64,000 bases of DNA from Quercus robur. Lineage: Eukaryota > Streptophyta > Magnoliopsida > Fagales > Fagaceae. Location of the stretch: NCBI RefSeq assembly GCF_932294415.1, contig NC_065535.1, positions 92,334,862 to 92,398,861 on the forward strand, read 5' to 3'. Positions 47,566-60,200 of the stretch are shown here, one piece after another. Under the pieces are notes generated by a model. That model was not told the DNA's origin, made no database searches, and saw only the letters and a list, made by a program, of their open reading frames with translations. A program made the translations under genes and the position numbers. Every line of letters begins with the position of its first letter. Position 1 is the stretch's first letter.

Positions 47566-48466
47566 ATGTTTGATTTTATAGTTGAGGAGGACATTAGAAC
47601 TAATTTCATACTTTAGGGGAGGGAAAGTGCAATTAGCTCAATTTTATGGTGATCACTCATCTGGTGTCACTACAGATTCCCTTCTAACTACTTGGTTTTA
47701 ACCAAAATTGACAATTTATTGATGTCATACTCAAATATATTCCATCTTTTTTTTTCTCCCATTTATCCAGGTATTTGATCGAGAAAGATTAAATGGACAT
47801 TATGGCACTAGTGCATTCATCATAAGCAACTCATTTTCTGCTGTTCCATACCTGTTATTGATTTCACTGATTCCCGGGGCAATAGCTTATTACCCTACAG
47901 GACTTCAAAAAGGAGCTGAACACTTTCTATTCTTTGCTTCCATATTATTTGCTTGCATGATGTTAGTTGAGAGCCCAATGATGATTGTTGCAATCATAGT
48001 ACCTAATCTTTTAATGGGTATAATAACTGGTGCTGGAATTCAAGGACTCATGATGTTAGGTGGTGGAATCTTTTGATACCCAAATGATCTTCTCAAACCA
48101 TTTTGGAGATACCCATTATACTACATAGGTTTCCACAAGTATGCATACCAAGGATTGTTCAAGAACGAGTTTGAAAAGCTAACATTTCCTGTAGATGAAG
48201 CTGCAGGACCAACCAACATTAGTGGTAAAGAAATTTTGAGATATAAATTGCAAATGGAAATGGGTTACTCTAAGTGGGTTGATCTTGCCATATTGCTAGG
48301 AATGGTTGTTTTCTATAGACTTCTGTTCTTGGGTTTCATCAAGACTATGGAAAAGATAAAGCCTGTTGTTACAACTTTCATGTCAGCTCCTCCTAAACAA
48401 ACAACACAAGTCATGGTGAATCCCTCTTCTACACCTTTACATGGAGAGACTCTAGCAGAACATTGA

Positions 48467-49500
48467 TGTTATTGGTTGTATTTTAGAAAATAGTGATGGG
48501 TAAAGGACGAGTAACTTTTACTATGTTTATTAATTAAAGGAAGGGAACTACTGGTTTTTTTTTTTTTTTTTTTCAATTGAAGTATTTGAAACGAATCATG
48601 GAAGTGAAAGTCTGCTGGTATGTGATTACAGTGCGTTTTGATATTTGATTCAATAAGCTCAGTGACTTGTAAGATTTGCTTAATTTTTATTGAACACCCT
48701 CCATACATACCGTGTATAAAATGTGAACACTTAATATCCACATTTTTCAAGAATATTCATATTTTAGACATTTATATAGAGTGTGGAAGTTTATAACGTA
48801 AAACAATCATGATACTAGATAAAGTTGCTACAAGTAAAAATAACAAATCAGTACTAAACCATGAGACTTTTATTTTTCAATAAGAATTAAAACCTCCTTT
48901 TAAAAAAAAAAAAAAAAAAAAAAAAAGCTTGCAACGGCCTTATGATGTTTATTAAATTTTCAATTTTGCCTAATAAGTTGTAGCCTGCATGTGCCATGCA
49001 GGGATGTCAAAAAATAATAAACAATGGAAAACAATCTTCTTCATATTAAATGTATCTATTTTATCGTTTCGATTAAATATTATAAATTTAAAAATGCACC
49101 CAATATTACATTATTTTAAATTTTAAATATATATCATGACAATCTGATACAAATTTACAATGAAAAGGAAGTTAGAAATAGCTTTATTATGAACTTTTCA
49201 AATCGATAACATTGGAGGCTACAGCTCCATGAATGAAATGGGATACTTCCTCCAACGAAACATTTCAAACATCAAAACTACATGCCATTGATAGATCCAT
49301 TATCAGACCTAGAAACTAAAGTAAAACAGTAACTATGATTTCGTGAAAGCAACAAATGAAGCTCCCCCACTACATGCCATTGATAGATCTATTTCGAACA
49401 CATGGCATACTCCAAAAATTGATGGGGAAGTGGTTCATTTAAGTCAAAGCAATTTTTTGGAGCAAAGTGCTTGAGTGTTGAGACTCACTTGCAACTACAT
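48467..49500. repeat. 3' flank of ABCG copy A (duplicated unit)
   Basis: This flank, with gttgtagc..gtgc, aataataaacaatg.aaaa and cattggaggcta, matches the region after copy B (57836-59200) and 63236-63600. It carries no gene. Sites occupied by MITEs in the copy-B flank are empty here, for example caaaactacatgccat near 49275. Confidence 0.75.
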
Positions 49501-51955
49501 CCCCATCCATTAGTGCTACAATATACATATATAAAAAATAAAAATTTACATCATATTAATTATAACATATTTTTAAAAAATAACTATGAATCAAATAAAA
49601 TACAATAGTAGTACCTTGTTTAATTATTCCTCAATCCTTCATTGACATTTCTTCATCTCTTCTCCTCTTTGATATTGGGAAAGGGAAAGAAATTAAGTTT
49701 GATATTGGTAAAGTAAAAGAAAATTGATAGTAAAATATTAGTAAAATAAGATTTGGTGGAAAATAAAAAGTGAAAGTAAGTGAAATGTGTCAAGAGGGCA
49801 ATTTAACATGGGACCCATGTTAACATTTGCCAAAACTATAAAGTAGCTAGAACACTAAAAGTGGGACAAAATATTTTTAGCGAAAATATCATTTTAGTCC
49901 CTACATTTTTGAACTATATTCAATTATGTCCATATATTTTGATAACAATCAATTTAGTACATGTTATTTTCAACTTGTTATCAATTGGGTCCTTACTACC
50001 TACTGTTAACTCACTAATAGAAAATGTCTACATGACAAACAATGTACACAATTGGCATACTTAATGTTGACATGGATAATAAAATAATATTAATAATTAT
50101 TTAATTTCTATTTGAGAAAACCTCGTTAGCAATTTTAAGAATAAATTTAAATAAATAAAAAAACTACATGAGAAAAATAAAACAAAAAATTTGAATGATG
50201 AGTAGCTTTCTTGCATCTTCTTGTCGGCTAAACACAACAAACCCATAAGCACAAACTTAAATGCAACCCAAAAAATTCAACATAACCAAATTCTATTTCA
50301 ACTTTCAAGCAGTGGATCCTTCGGACCAACACTAATTCTCGATCTTCTTAGACCAACCAAATATAAAAGCAAATTTTTTTTTTTTGAGAAAGAATATAAA
50401 AAAAAAAAAAATTGAATGGTCATAAAACCACAAAGATTTTCTACACAATGTCGTATTTGCAAATTCAATCTCTTTCTTCTAAAGGTTCTATCACTCTCTT
50501 TCCCGCAGTCTCACTATCTCATCGCAAGAAAGCCACTAGCAGTCATCATTCAAATTTTTTGTTTATGACCAAAAGCAAACATAAAACAAAAAACAAAAAA
50601 ACAAAAAAATGAGATACCCCTTCACAACAACCAGTAGTCTTCTCCTCTACCAAAGACGTGGTCCACATCCACCATGTCATTGTCACGAAACCTTGTGGCT
50701 TGGGATGGAGCCGCCAGGCTCTACTTCTTTGACTATAACAAACACTACCTCCATCAATCTCTTCAGATCTACTATAGATGGGCTGGATTTACTGTCTGAA
50801 TTTTTCTTTCCCTCATTTTCTTGAATTAGAATTTGGTTATAGTGAATTTTTTGGGTTTAGTTTAAGTTTGTGTTTGTGGATTTGTTGTTTTCATTTGACA
50901 ATTAAATAATTTTTATTATTATTTTATTATCCATGTCAGCACCAATTTTCCATCTTATACTGCAGAAGTACCTAATTATTTACTCAAATGCAAAACTTTC
51001 CGATATGAGATGCTTTGAAATTTGCTACGCTGTCAAAAATGTGGGCATGCGGAAAATATTTGCTTTTTAACACTTAAGCTCATAAAGTTGTTGGGTTATT
51101 CCTAAGCCTCCAAGCTTGGTTCATGAGCATAGCCAAATTAGCATGTCTGATTGATTTAATGCCTAAACCCCCAGCCTCTTTCAAAAAAAATAAACCCCCA
51201 GCCTCTTTGGGAGTAGCTATTAGCTCCTAACTAATATGACAATGACTGTGTTGATTAGTATCACCCCATAGAAAACAACAATTCATACTATAAAAAACAA
51301 AAACAAAAACAAAAACAAAAAAAAAATAACAATTCATACTATATATCTAGATGCCGACTAACTTTTTTGAAGGAAAAGGCTCGTTTTCATAACATACATC
51401 GGAACAAGGTTCATTTAATTAAAGTACCACGACCAGAAATTGAAAGATATTTGATTTGACAACCCTCAATTTTATTTCAAATCTTATCAACTAAATATTG
51501 ATAGGCATTGGCAGTTCTACAAGTGGTTTTGCATTTGTTTTTATGCGTCAAATATGGTTGGATTTTGGATTTTTGTTTTAATGAAAATTTGAAAGTGAGG
51601 TCGGGGGAGGGGATTTAAATAATCAAACACTGGGGTGGGGGCGGGGGGCCAACTACTTAAATTTCAAATTTCTTGACAAATACTAAATTCTATCGCCATT
51701 CTTCATTAGGAAAAATGTTAAAGCTATTATACATAAAACTTACATTATCATGTGACAATAAATATAATTAATAAAGTTTAATTACATAATAAATAAATAT
51801 TTAAATTATTTTTTATAAATAATGACACGATGATTTGTAAATTCTATATCATAAAAATTTGTAATATCCAAACAACATTTTTTTTATTGGAACCTTTAAA
51901 GTTTGAAGCACATGCTTATATAAATAGGACTTAACCCTCATCATTGTTGTACTAA
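49501..51955. other. Intergenic DNA between copies A and B
   Basis: About 49880-50940 looks like a degraded element (attttagtccctacattttt at one side, repeated ccatgtcagca near the other). No gene was recognised; the open frames at 50221-50824 have no homology I can name. Confidence 0.4.
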
Positions 51956-51964
51956 CTACTAAGC

Positions 51965-52065
51965 TCTATCAGCAGTCTTTCCAGTTCCAAGTATTCCTCT
52001 CATGCTGTCTGTCACTGAGCACATGCTCATAAATACTGAGCTCAGTGTCTAGAAATTACAGATAC
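51965..52065 (+). promoter_or_regulatory. Ancestral promoter of ABCG copy B, now detached
   Basis: Matches the promoters of psi and A (cagttccaag, tcactgagcacatgctcata, TATA-like ataaata at 52029-52035, actgagctc, ctagaaat). In A the coding start follows within about 60 bp of this block; in B the matching leader resumes only near 53715. Confidence 0.6.
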
Positions 52066-52368
52066 AGACTGGTGGAATGTTTTATACACGACATTTTTAT
52101 ATTAAATTTTAAGCGGTATGTTATTATTAACTATTATGAGTGTGTCAAAAAATAATATAAATTATGGATTAAAATTATATTCAATAACAACTCATTATTT
52201 AAGATTTATTGTGAAGATATTATAAAAATGTTGTGAACATATTTTAGATCAACTAACCCAACAAATAAAAGGTTAAAAAACACTCAAGAGCTAACTTGTG
52301 TCACAGCGTCAGAAAGATTGAAGGAGCAAAGCTGCAAGGAGGCTTTGATTCGCCACCCACCACAGGTG

Positions 52369-52426
<58 letters not shown>

Positions 52427-53710
52427 GCATCTTAACTCTCATTCTCTCACTGCCCCGTCTGTCTCTCTTTTTTCTTTCCTCTACTTTTTCGTCATTTTAC
52501 AATGTAATAAAGCATGTTTGCACGTGAATAATAATTGCAGACATGTTTGCACGTGAATAATAATTGCAGACAGACACGATTATATTTACAATATTTTCAC
52601 AACAAATTTTAATTGATATGTTATTATTAACTATTACAAATAAACCAAAAAGTAATATAAGTTGTAGATTAAAATTAGATCGAGTAACAACTCACCACTT
52701 AAAAATCATTATAAAAATATCATAAAAATATTAATATTATGAGTATAACATTTCTCTGTCAATTATCTCTACAAATAAAAGGTAAAAAAACATTCTCTAG
52801 AAGTAACTTGTGTCACAGCAGCAGAAAGATTGAAGGAGCATATCTGCAAGGAGGCTTTGATTCGCCACACACCACGGGTGAATCTCTCTCTCTCTCGCTC
52901 TCTCTGTCTCCCTCAGCCTCAGGCATCTTAACTCTCATTCTCTTACTGCTCCGTCTGTCTCTCTCTTTTCTTTCCTTTCCTCTAGTTTTTCGTCATTTTA
53001 CAATGTAATAAAGCATGTTTGCATGTGAACAATAATTGCAGACCCTCAATCCTTATCCTCCTCCGCTGGGCAAAGACGTGTGTGGTCAAAATCATTTCTA
53101 CGAAAGCAAGTGAGTACTGTGTAGCAAGTGTGTGGTACTTTCATTTTATTTTCATTTTGTTTCATTTGACTTTAATTTCTCATCTCTTATCATCTGTTTT
53201 TTTTTTTTTTTATTAATCCTCTTATCATCTGTTTATTTGTTCTTCAAATAATCAATATATCATAACGTTATAAATGTATCTGATTAAAATATATTATTTT
53301 TTATCATTTAATTTATAGATAAAATAATATAACATATATTTGGTTCTAGTTTATTAGATTTTTATTTATGTATTAAAATTTGAATGATTATTTGTCTTTT
53401 ATTTAGAAATCTTTAAATTATTAGTATTTTTTTAATTTTAATCATTATACTTAATCGATGATAATTAAATGTGAAAAATCTAGGTTCATGAACAAGTTTT
53501 GAACTATTGACTCATTCTTAAGATTAAAAAAAAAAAAAAAACGATAATTCAGAAAATATTACACTTTTTGATTTTAATGTATAAAATATTTAATTTGTAT
53601 ATTGATTATTAAATTGTATGTACGTTACTAATAGAATGGATATAATTAATATATCTATAGAGAAAAAAAAATTAGTCGTCTAATTTTATGTTCCCCAAAT
53701 ATAAATATCT
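52066..53710. repeat. Insertion splitting the copy-B promoter from its gene, with a 490-bp tandem duplication
   Basis: The block 52080-52560 recurs at 52570-53045: both have tatgttattattaactatta, agaaagattgaaggagca, ctgcaaggaggctttgattc and ggtgaatctctctc. The first copy has a (CT)n expansion of about 50 bp and an internal 27-bp repeat (catgtttgcacgtgaataat). Sequence from 53050 to 53710 is AT-rich. None of this exists in the promoters of A or psi. Confidence 0.75.
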
Positions 53711-53845
53711 AGCTTGGCCACTGCACAAACACTAAGAAATTGCCCAAGGCTGCACTTCTTCAATTAAATAGTACTAGAAATCATTAACATATACAAAAAC
53801 TTCACAACTCTTGCTAGGTTTTTAGAAGCGGAAATCATTAATCCA

Positions 53846-56800
53846 ATGCAAAGCAATATCAGAGGTGGAAACGTTGTTAGAACAATGGTGCCGAAGGAGA
53901 ATGGTGTTTTCTTGACATGGGAGGATTTGTGGGTGACTGTTACAAATGGAAAGGAAGGTAGAAAATCAATACTTGAGGGTGTGACTGGTTATGCACAACC
54001 AGGCGAGCTCTTAGCCATAATGGGCCCTTCAGGTTGTGGCAAGTCTACCCTCCTTGATGCATTAGCAGGTATATATAAATATATTTATGTCATAATTTTC
54101 ATTTTACTATAATATTATTTTACACCTTCAGACTATTTTCACGTCTTATCTGGTAATAATGCAGACAAGATGTGTTTGTGTCTATCTCAAAAACTCTTCG
54201 GACATCTCTAGTTGTATTATCTTATTATGAGATGTCATTTACAATTTTATCAAAATTCATTGTTCGGTTAACGAGTGTCTTTAAAACATTCGATAATAAA
54301 CCAATTTAAGAAAGTTTTGATACAATTTTTATAAAAAATAAAAATCTTTAAAAAAATGTTTTTTTTTCTTTTCTATAAAATGTTTAAACCAATGTTTTTA
54401 GCACATCGGTTAACTTCTCCCAAATTCATTATATTGATATGGGATTAAAAACAAAGGGCTCTCTCTCTCTCTCTCTGTGAGAGCTGAAATATATTTTTTA
54501 AAGAGTTTCACTCCATTAGGCATATGAGAACCAATAAGGAGTATTTTATGGCAGGGAGATCAGGTTCAAACACAAGGCAATCAGGGGAAATTCTTATCAA
54601 TGGCCTTAAACAGAAACTGGGTTTTGGAACATCGGTAAGAGACAAATTAAAAGATAAAAATATATCTCTGTTTCCATTTCTAGTCAAAGAGAATTTATAT
54701 CATTCCTAGAGGAATTAAATGAAGCAACTGTCAGTCTGTCACAAAATTCTTCTTAACCATTAAAACATACTAAGTAGTTTAATTTTTACATAAATTTAGG
54801 CATATGTAACACAAGATGATACTTTGATGACAACTTTAACTGTGAAAGAAGCTATGTATTACTCGGCTCAGCTCCAATTGCCAGACTCCATGTCAAAGTC
54901 AAAGAAGAAGGAGATTGCAGGCATAACAATAAAAGAAATGGGCTTAGAAGATGCCATGAACACGAGAATTGGTGGGCCGGGAGTCAAAGGCATTAGTAGT
55001 GGACAAAAGAGAAGAGTGAGCATTTGCATAGAGATCTTGACACGGCCTAAGCTTCTTTTCCTTGATGAACCTACAAGTGGACTTGATAGTGCAGCATCAT
55101 ATTATGTCATGAGCAGAATTGCTAGCCTTCATAAAAGGGATGGAATTAGAAGGACTATAATTGCATCCATCCATCAGCCCAGCAGTGAGGTCTTCCAAAT
55201 CTTTCACAATCTTTGCCTTTTGTCATCAGGGAGAACAGTCTACTTTGGTCCTGCTTCCACAGCAACTGAGGTAAGGTATCTAATGTTTATGAAGCATAGA
55301 ATGATATTAGAGACACAATATTTTTATTTTCAAAACTATTGACATGGCATATTATGAATGTAGCAATGTCAATTTCACATGGTCCACCCTTTTTAATTTT
55401 ATTATGCACTAATCATAACACGCTATGTTAATAGTCAAGAAAAATATTTTGTCTCTAAACTTATTTATGAAGAATGTTCACTTGGTGTTTGGAATACGTA
55501 ACTAAACTTTCCTAGTTTCAATTCATTGCAGTTTTTCGCTACAAATGGTTTTCCATGCCCAAATCTCCAAAATCCATCAGATCACTTCCTTAAAACCATA
55601 AACAAGGATTTTGGAAAGGTAAGAGAATTTTTAGTCATATAGGACTTTCCCTTTGGAGAATATGTTAAGTGGCTAGTTCACTGAGGAAAAAGGATCTTCT
55701 TCTTTTAAAATGGATTTGTTTCATGGTTTTTATTTAATATTGTAAATCTAAATCTAAATATGTATTGAGTATCATGTCATTTAAAATTTTGAATTACGAT
55801 ACACTACATACACTATTGGATTCATAACATAAAATTTTAACCGTGAAAAAGATGGAGACATCTCCATTATTATTATAGGCTCAGAACACTTTTTTCAACT
55901 TTGCCTAATTTCTTACCAAAATCTTAAAAACAAACTCATAAATCTAACAAATATTTTTGTTAAAAAAAAAAATGTAGGATCTTGAGCAAGGTTTAGATGG
56001 AGGGATTCCAACAGAGGAAGCAATTAACTCTCTTACAAGGTCATATAAATCATCTGAAATTTACCAACAAGTTCGAAGACAAGTATCAGAAATATGTAAA
56101 CAGGTAATGAAATTCAAGCAATAAAATCTTATAATTTAATTTACATAAATCTTTCCTAAATTAATGATTGATTCTTACATTGGTTTCAGGATTGGGGAGC
56201 ATTAGAGAAGAAGAGAAACCATGCTGGGTTTGTTACTCAGTGTCTTGTTCTTACGAGAAGGTCTTTTGTGAACATGTACCGTGATATAGGCTATTACTGG
56301 TTACGCCTAGCTATTTATGTTGCATTAGCTATAGGCCTAGCCACTGTCTTTTATGATGTTGGCTCGAGTTATGCTTATGCATCAATCCAGGTAAGATAGA
56401 GATAGAGATTGAATATTTCTTATACTTATTCTACAAAGCTAGAAAGTAAGAATCAATATTTGATTCATAATGCAAAACAGGATCAATTCAAGAGCCAAAT
56501 TAATCGTTGTACTTTTTTGTTTTTGTTTTTTTGGTTTTTCAGGTGAGAGGTTCACTGATCATGTTTATAACTTCATTCTTAACTTTCATGACCATCGGTG
56601 GATTCCCTTCTTTCGTGGAGGAGATGAAGGTCTGTTTTGTTTGTCATTTAAGTATTGATCTTCTTCTTTTTTGAAGCAAGTATTAATCTATTTTTATGCA
56701 CATAGATTTTACTTACCTCTTTTAACATGCATTTGGACTAGGCTTTTTTTTGTCTAAAATTAATTTAATCCTTTAATTTTTAACTTTATTCTATTCAGCC

Positions 56801-57835
56801 ATTTCTTTAATGTCCATTAGGTGATTTTTTTATTGATAGGTTGATATGCCATTAAATATCTCAAACAATGTAGTTTTTTTTATTTATTTTAAATATAATT
56901 TCTTACATTAAAAAATAGAAATTAATCCTTTCTTTTTAAATGTTTGATTTTATTGTTTAATTAGGAGGGCATTAGAACTAATTCTGTACTTTGGAGGAGG
57001 GAAGGTGGAAGTAGTTCAATTTTATGTTGATCACTCATCTATTATCATTACAGATTCCCTTCTAACTACTTGGTTTCAACCAAAATTGACAATTTATTGA
57101 TGTCATACTCAAATATATTCTATCTTTCTTTTTCTTTTTCTCCCATTTATCCAGGTATTTGATCGAGAAAGATTAAATGGACACTATGGCACTTGTGCAT
57201 TCATCATAAGCAACTCATTTTCTGCTATTCCATACCTGTTATTGATTTCACTGATTCCCGGCGCAATAGCTTATTACCCTTCAGGACTTCAAAGAGGAGC
57301 TGAACACTTTCTATTCTTTGCTTCCATATTATTTGCTTGCATGATGTTAGTTGAGAGCCTAATGATGATTGTTGCAAGCATAGTGCCCAATCTTTTAATG
57401 GGTATAATAACTGGTGCTGGAGTTCAAGGACTCATGATGTTAGGTGGTGGAATCTTTAGATATCCAAATGATCTTCTCAAGCCATTTTGGAAATACCCAT
57501 TATACTACATAAGTTTCCACAAGTATGCATACCAAGGATTGTTCAAGAACGAGTTTGAAAAGCTAACATTTTCTATAGATAAAGCCGGAGGACCAACCAA
57601 CATTAGTGGTAAAGAAATTTTGAGAAATAAATTGCAAATGGAAATGGGTTACTCTAAGTGGGTTGATCTTGCAATATTGCTAGGAATGGTTGTTTTGTAT
57701 CGACTTTTGTTCTTGGGTTTCATCAAGACTATGGAAAAGATAAAGCCTATTGTTACAACTTTCATGTCAGCTCCTCCTAAACAAACAACACAAGTCATGG
57801 TGAATCCCTCTACTGCACCTTTGGTTAGACTCTGA
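53846..57835 (+). CDS. ABCG half-size (WBC-type) transporter, copy B, 8 exons, 651 aa
   Basis: Exons: 53846-54068, 54555-54634, 54800-55270, 55532-55618, 55978-56103, 56190-56390, 56543-56629, 57155-57835. The start is the first in-frame ATG; both upstream Met codons of copy A are lost (ATG to AAG and ATG to GCG), so it is about 38 residues shorter at the N-terminus. NBD: Walker [10 protein letters not shown] (60-68), Q106, signature ISSGQKRR from 166 (second position Ser instead of the usual Gly of SGGQ), Walker B LLFLDEP (186-192), D-loop SGLD, His226. The membrane domain has hydrophobic segments at [72 protein letters not shown]-type and [23 protein letters not shown] half transporters dimerise and export lipids, cuticle precursors, hormones or volatiles; the substrate here is unknown. 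The frame and splice sites are intact; expression is uncertain because the promoter is displaced. Confidence 0.88.
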
Positions 57836-58610
57836 AGCAGAACATAGATGTTATTGGTACTATTAGAAAATAATGATGGGCAAATGAAAGTAAGTTTATT
57901 TTGTTTCTTAACTTAAGGAAGGGGACTACGTTCTACTGCTTTTTTGTTTTCGATTTCTATGCAATTGACAATTGTAGTATATGAAACGAATCATAGAAAG
58001 TACAATTATGTTGGTGCATTATTATCATCTCTTCTCAACAACAAAAAAAATTGCCGGTGTAATATTATAATTCATATTGATATTTGATTGTAAGAAATTC
58101 TAAGCTAGGTGAATGGTAAGATGTACTTAATTTTTTTTATTTATTATTTAGGTAAAGGGAAAATTATTACTTCACACTAGTGGTGTACACATTTTGTATA
58201 CACCTTGTGTAGAATGTGAAAAATAGATATCCATATTTTTCAAGAGTATCCACATTTTACATACAATGAGCACAAGTGTAGAGGTTTTTTTTATGCAAAA
58301 CAATCATGATCCTAGGTAAAATTACTGCAATTTGAAATAACAAATAACAAATTACTAAATCATGAGACTTATTTTTGTTGACACCTCCTAATATTTCTAA
58401 TGAAGACATCTTAGATTCAAATCTCTTCTCCCCTATTGTAATTATCTAATCATCCCCACAAAAAAGATTACAATTACAACCTCTTGTTCGAAATCGGAAA
58501 AAAATAAAAAATATATATAAAAAAAAATAAAAAAAGCTCTTCCAATAGCCCTCTTAATCTTATTAAATTTTCAATTTCACAAATAAGTTGTAGCATATGT
58601 GCACCACGAA

Positions 58611-58684
58611 GGTATCTCATGAGACATCTCTCTCACATCATGTGTGGATCACACATGTTGAGATAAATGTCATATAAGATGCCA
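58611..58684. mobile_element. Short hairpin element
   Basis: Left arm atctcatgagacatctctct, right arm the near-complement ending gtcatataagat, centre around tgtggatcaca. It is missing from the copy-A flank (gtgccatgcagggatgtc), so it inserted. Related to 13196-13266. Confidence 0.6.
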
Positions 58685-58977
58685 TGCATGAATATTAAAA
58701 AATAATAAACAATGAAAAACGATCTTCTTCATTTAAAATGTATCAATTTTATGGTTTAAATTAAATATTATAAATTCCAAAGTGTGTCTAATGTTACATT
58801 ATTTAAAAATTTTAAAATGTCATAATACTCTAATACATGATATATATTGAGAAGAGAGTTAGAAAGAATTACTATTAATTATGAACTTTTTCCAACTGAT
58901 TACATTGGAGGCTAGACCTATGAAATGGGGTACTTTTCTCAGTTTCTCCAACCAAACATTCCACATGTTAAAACTAC

Positions 58978-59135
58978 GGGAAATTATAGAATACTCTCAG
59001 AGTATCATAAATGCATACTCTCCCCTCTCACATAATTGTAGGTCCTACTAATCAAATTCATGGTGGGACTCACTATTCATGTAAGAGTGAAAAGTACGCA
59101 TTTATGGTACTTTCAGAGTATTCAATAATTTTCCC
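58978..59135. mobile_element. hAT-type MITE, 158 bp, 8-bp TSD
   Basis: Ends gggaaattatagaatactct and, complemented, gggaaaattattgaatactc form TIRs of about 54 bp. The perfect 8-bp repeat aaaactac flanks it (58970-58977, 59136-59143). Paralogous flanks at about 49275 and 63550 read caaaactac without the element, a clean empty site. The 8-bp TSD indicates hAT-type mobilisation. Confidence 0.9.
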
Positions 59136-59185
59136 AAAACTACTTGCCGTTGATAGATCTATTAATAGACCTTGCTAGAAACTAA

Positions 59186-59561
59186 TAGCTTGTTTGGATG
59201 AAGGGGAGTAAGTTAAATTACCTTATTTGGATTTTTTTTTTTTTTTTTAAGGGAGGAAAGGGAGGGATTTGGAGGGGTTTAAAGGGGTTTTAACTACTTC
59301 TAACCCCTCATTTTTAATTCCTCCAAATTGGAGAAATTTGGAGAGAAAGTAGAGTATAGAAATGCTTAACCAAATGAAGTACCAAATATACCCTTACCAT
59401 ATTAACAAAATTACAAACTATGAAAATGCTAATTATTCCTCCCCCTTACTTAATTTTAAAAACATCCAAACAGGGTGGAGGATAACTCTTCCCCTCTATT
59501 CTCCTCCCCACTACTCTACTCCCCTCTATTCTCCTCTCCCTCCAAACTTCTAAACATAGCA
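59186..59561. mobile_element. TIR MITE, 376 bp, TAA target duplication
   Basis: Starts tagcttgtttggatgaaggg; the complement of the right end is tgctatgtttagaagtttgg. TAA flanks it (59183-59185, 59562-59564) and the paralogous site gaaactaaagyaaaac (49312, 63593) is empty. Same family as 14235-14638. Confidence 0.8.
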
Positions 59562-60137
59562 TAAAGTAAAATAGTAGCTTTGACACCCCGAAAAGCAACA
59601 AATGAGCCTCCTTCATGGATCACTATCGCATGCCCACAATGGTCGAGAAATCAAGATGAGAACCTGCATGCAATTACTCAGGTCAAAACACACGCATATA
59701 ACATCACTCTCAAAAATTGACTCGAAAATACCAATATCCATGGCAAACGTAGTGGTGAAGATATACCAATTGGAGAGAAAATTCATTGCATTCTTTTTTC
59801 TTTTCTTTTTTTTTACACTCTTTCCATTTTCCAATACATCAAGTTTTAGCTTAGCTTATAGACTTGTGGTGGTAGTTCATGTGTAATCGAATATGGTTTC
59901 GACTTTAGAGGTTGAAAGTTGAAACTTAAAGTTGAAGGTACCACTTGTTTAATACTATTTTTTTGCCTCCGGTAAGAGTGTCGATTGCTTTATAGTTTTA
60001 TTTTTATATACTATTTTAGTTGAATGAATTTTCTTTTTGGGTGTGCTAAATTTATTTCTCCAATGATTCATCCCATGATATGGAACTACGAGTACCACTT
60101 GTTTAATCTTTTTACTTCTCTTCAATAGACTGTCGGT

Positions 60138-60179
<42 letters not shown>

Positions 60180-60200
60180 GAAGTAAAAAAAATTTATTCC

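Larger units (their letters stand above)
36166..48466 (+). pseudogene. ABCG half-size transporter, copy A: complete exon set but premature stop in exon 8
   Basis: Exons: 36166-36487, 44715-44794, 44949-45419, 45685-45771, 46032-46157, 46242-46436, 46543-46629, 47771-48466; GT-AG boundaries and phases all match copy B. The frame would encode 687 aa: NBD with Walker [11 protein letters not shown]-loop VTQDD, signature ISSGQKRR, Walker B LLFLDEP, D-loop SGLD and H-loop SIHQP, then an ABC2-type membrane domain. At 48074-48076 a TGA replaces the AGA (Arg) codon of copy B, truncating at 557 aa and removing the last 130 residues with the final membrane helix. Intron 1 is 8.2 kb because of an LTR element; intron 7 also has an insertion absent from B. 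Family members export lipids or small hydrophobic compounds at the plasma membrane as dimers; this truncated product is unlikely to function. A sequencing error at the stop is the alternative. Confidence 0.85.
57836..60200. repeat. 3' flank of ABCG copy B (duplicated unit) with MITE insertions
   Basis: It matches 48467-49500 after copy A and 63236-64000. Relative to those it carries a hairpin element (58611-58684), an 8-bp-TSD MITE (58978-59135) and a TAA-TSD MITE (59186-59561). The part from about 59980 (gagtgtcgattgctttatag, gggtgtgctaaatttattt) also matches 26360-26440, downstream of psi. Confidence 0.7.
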
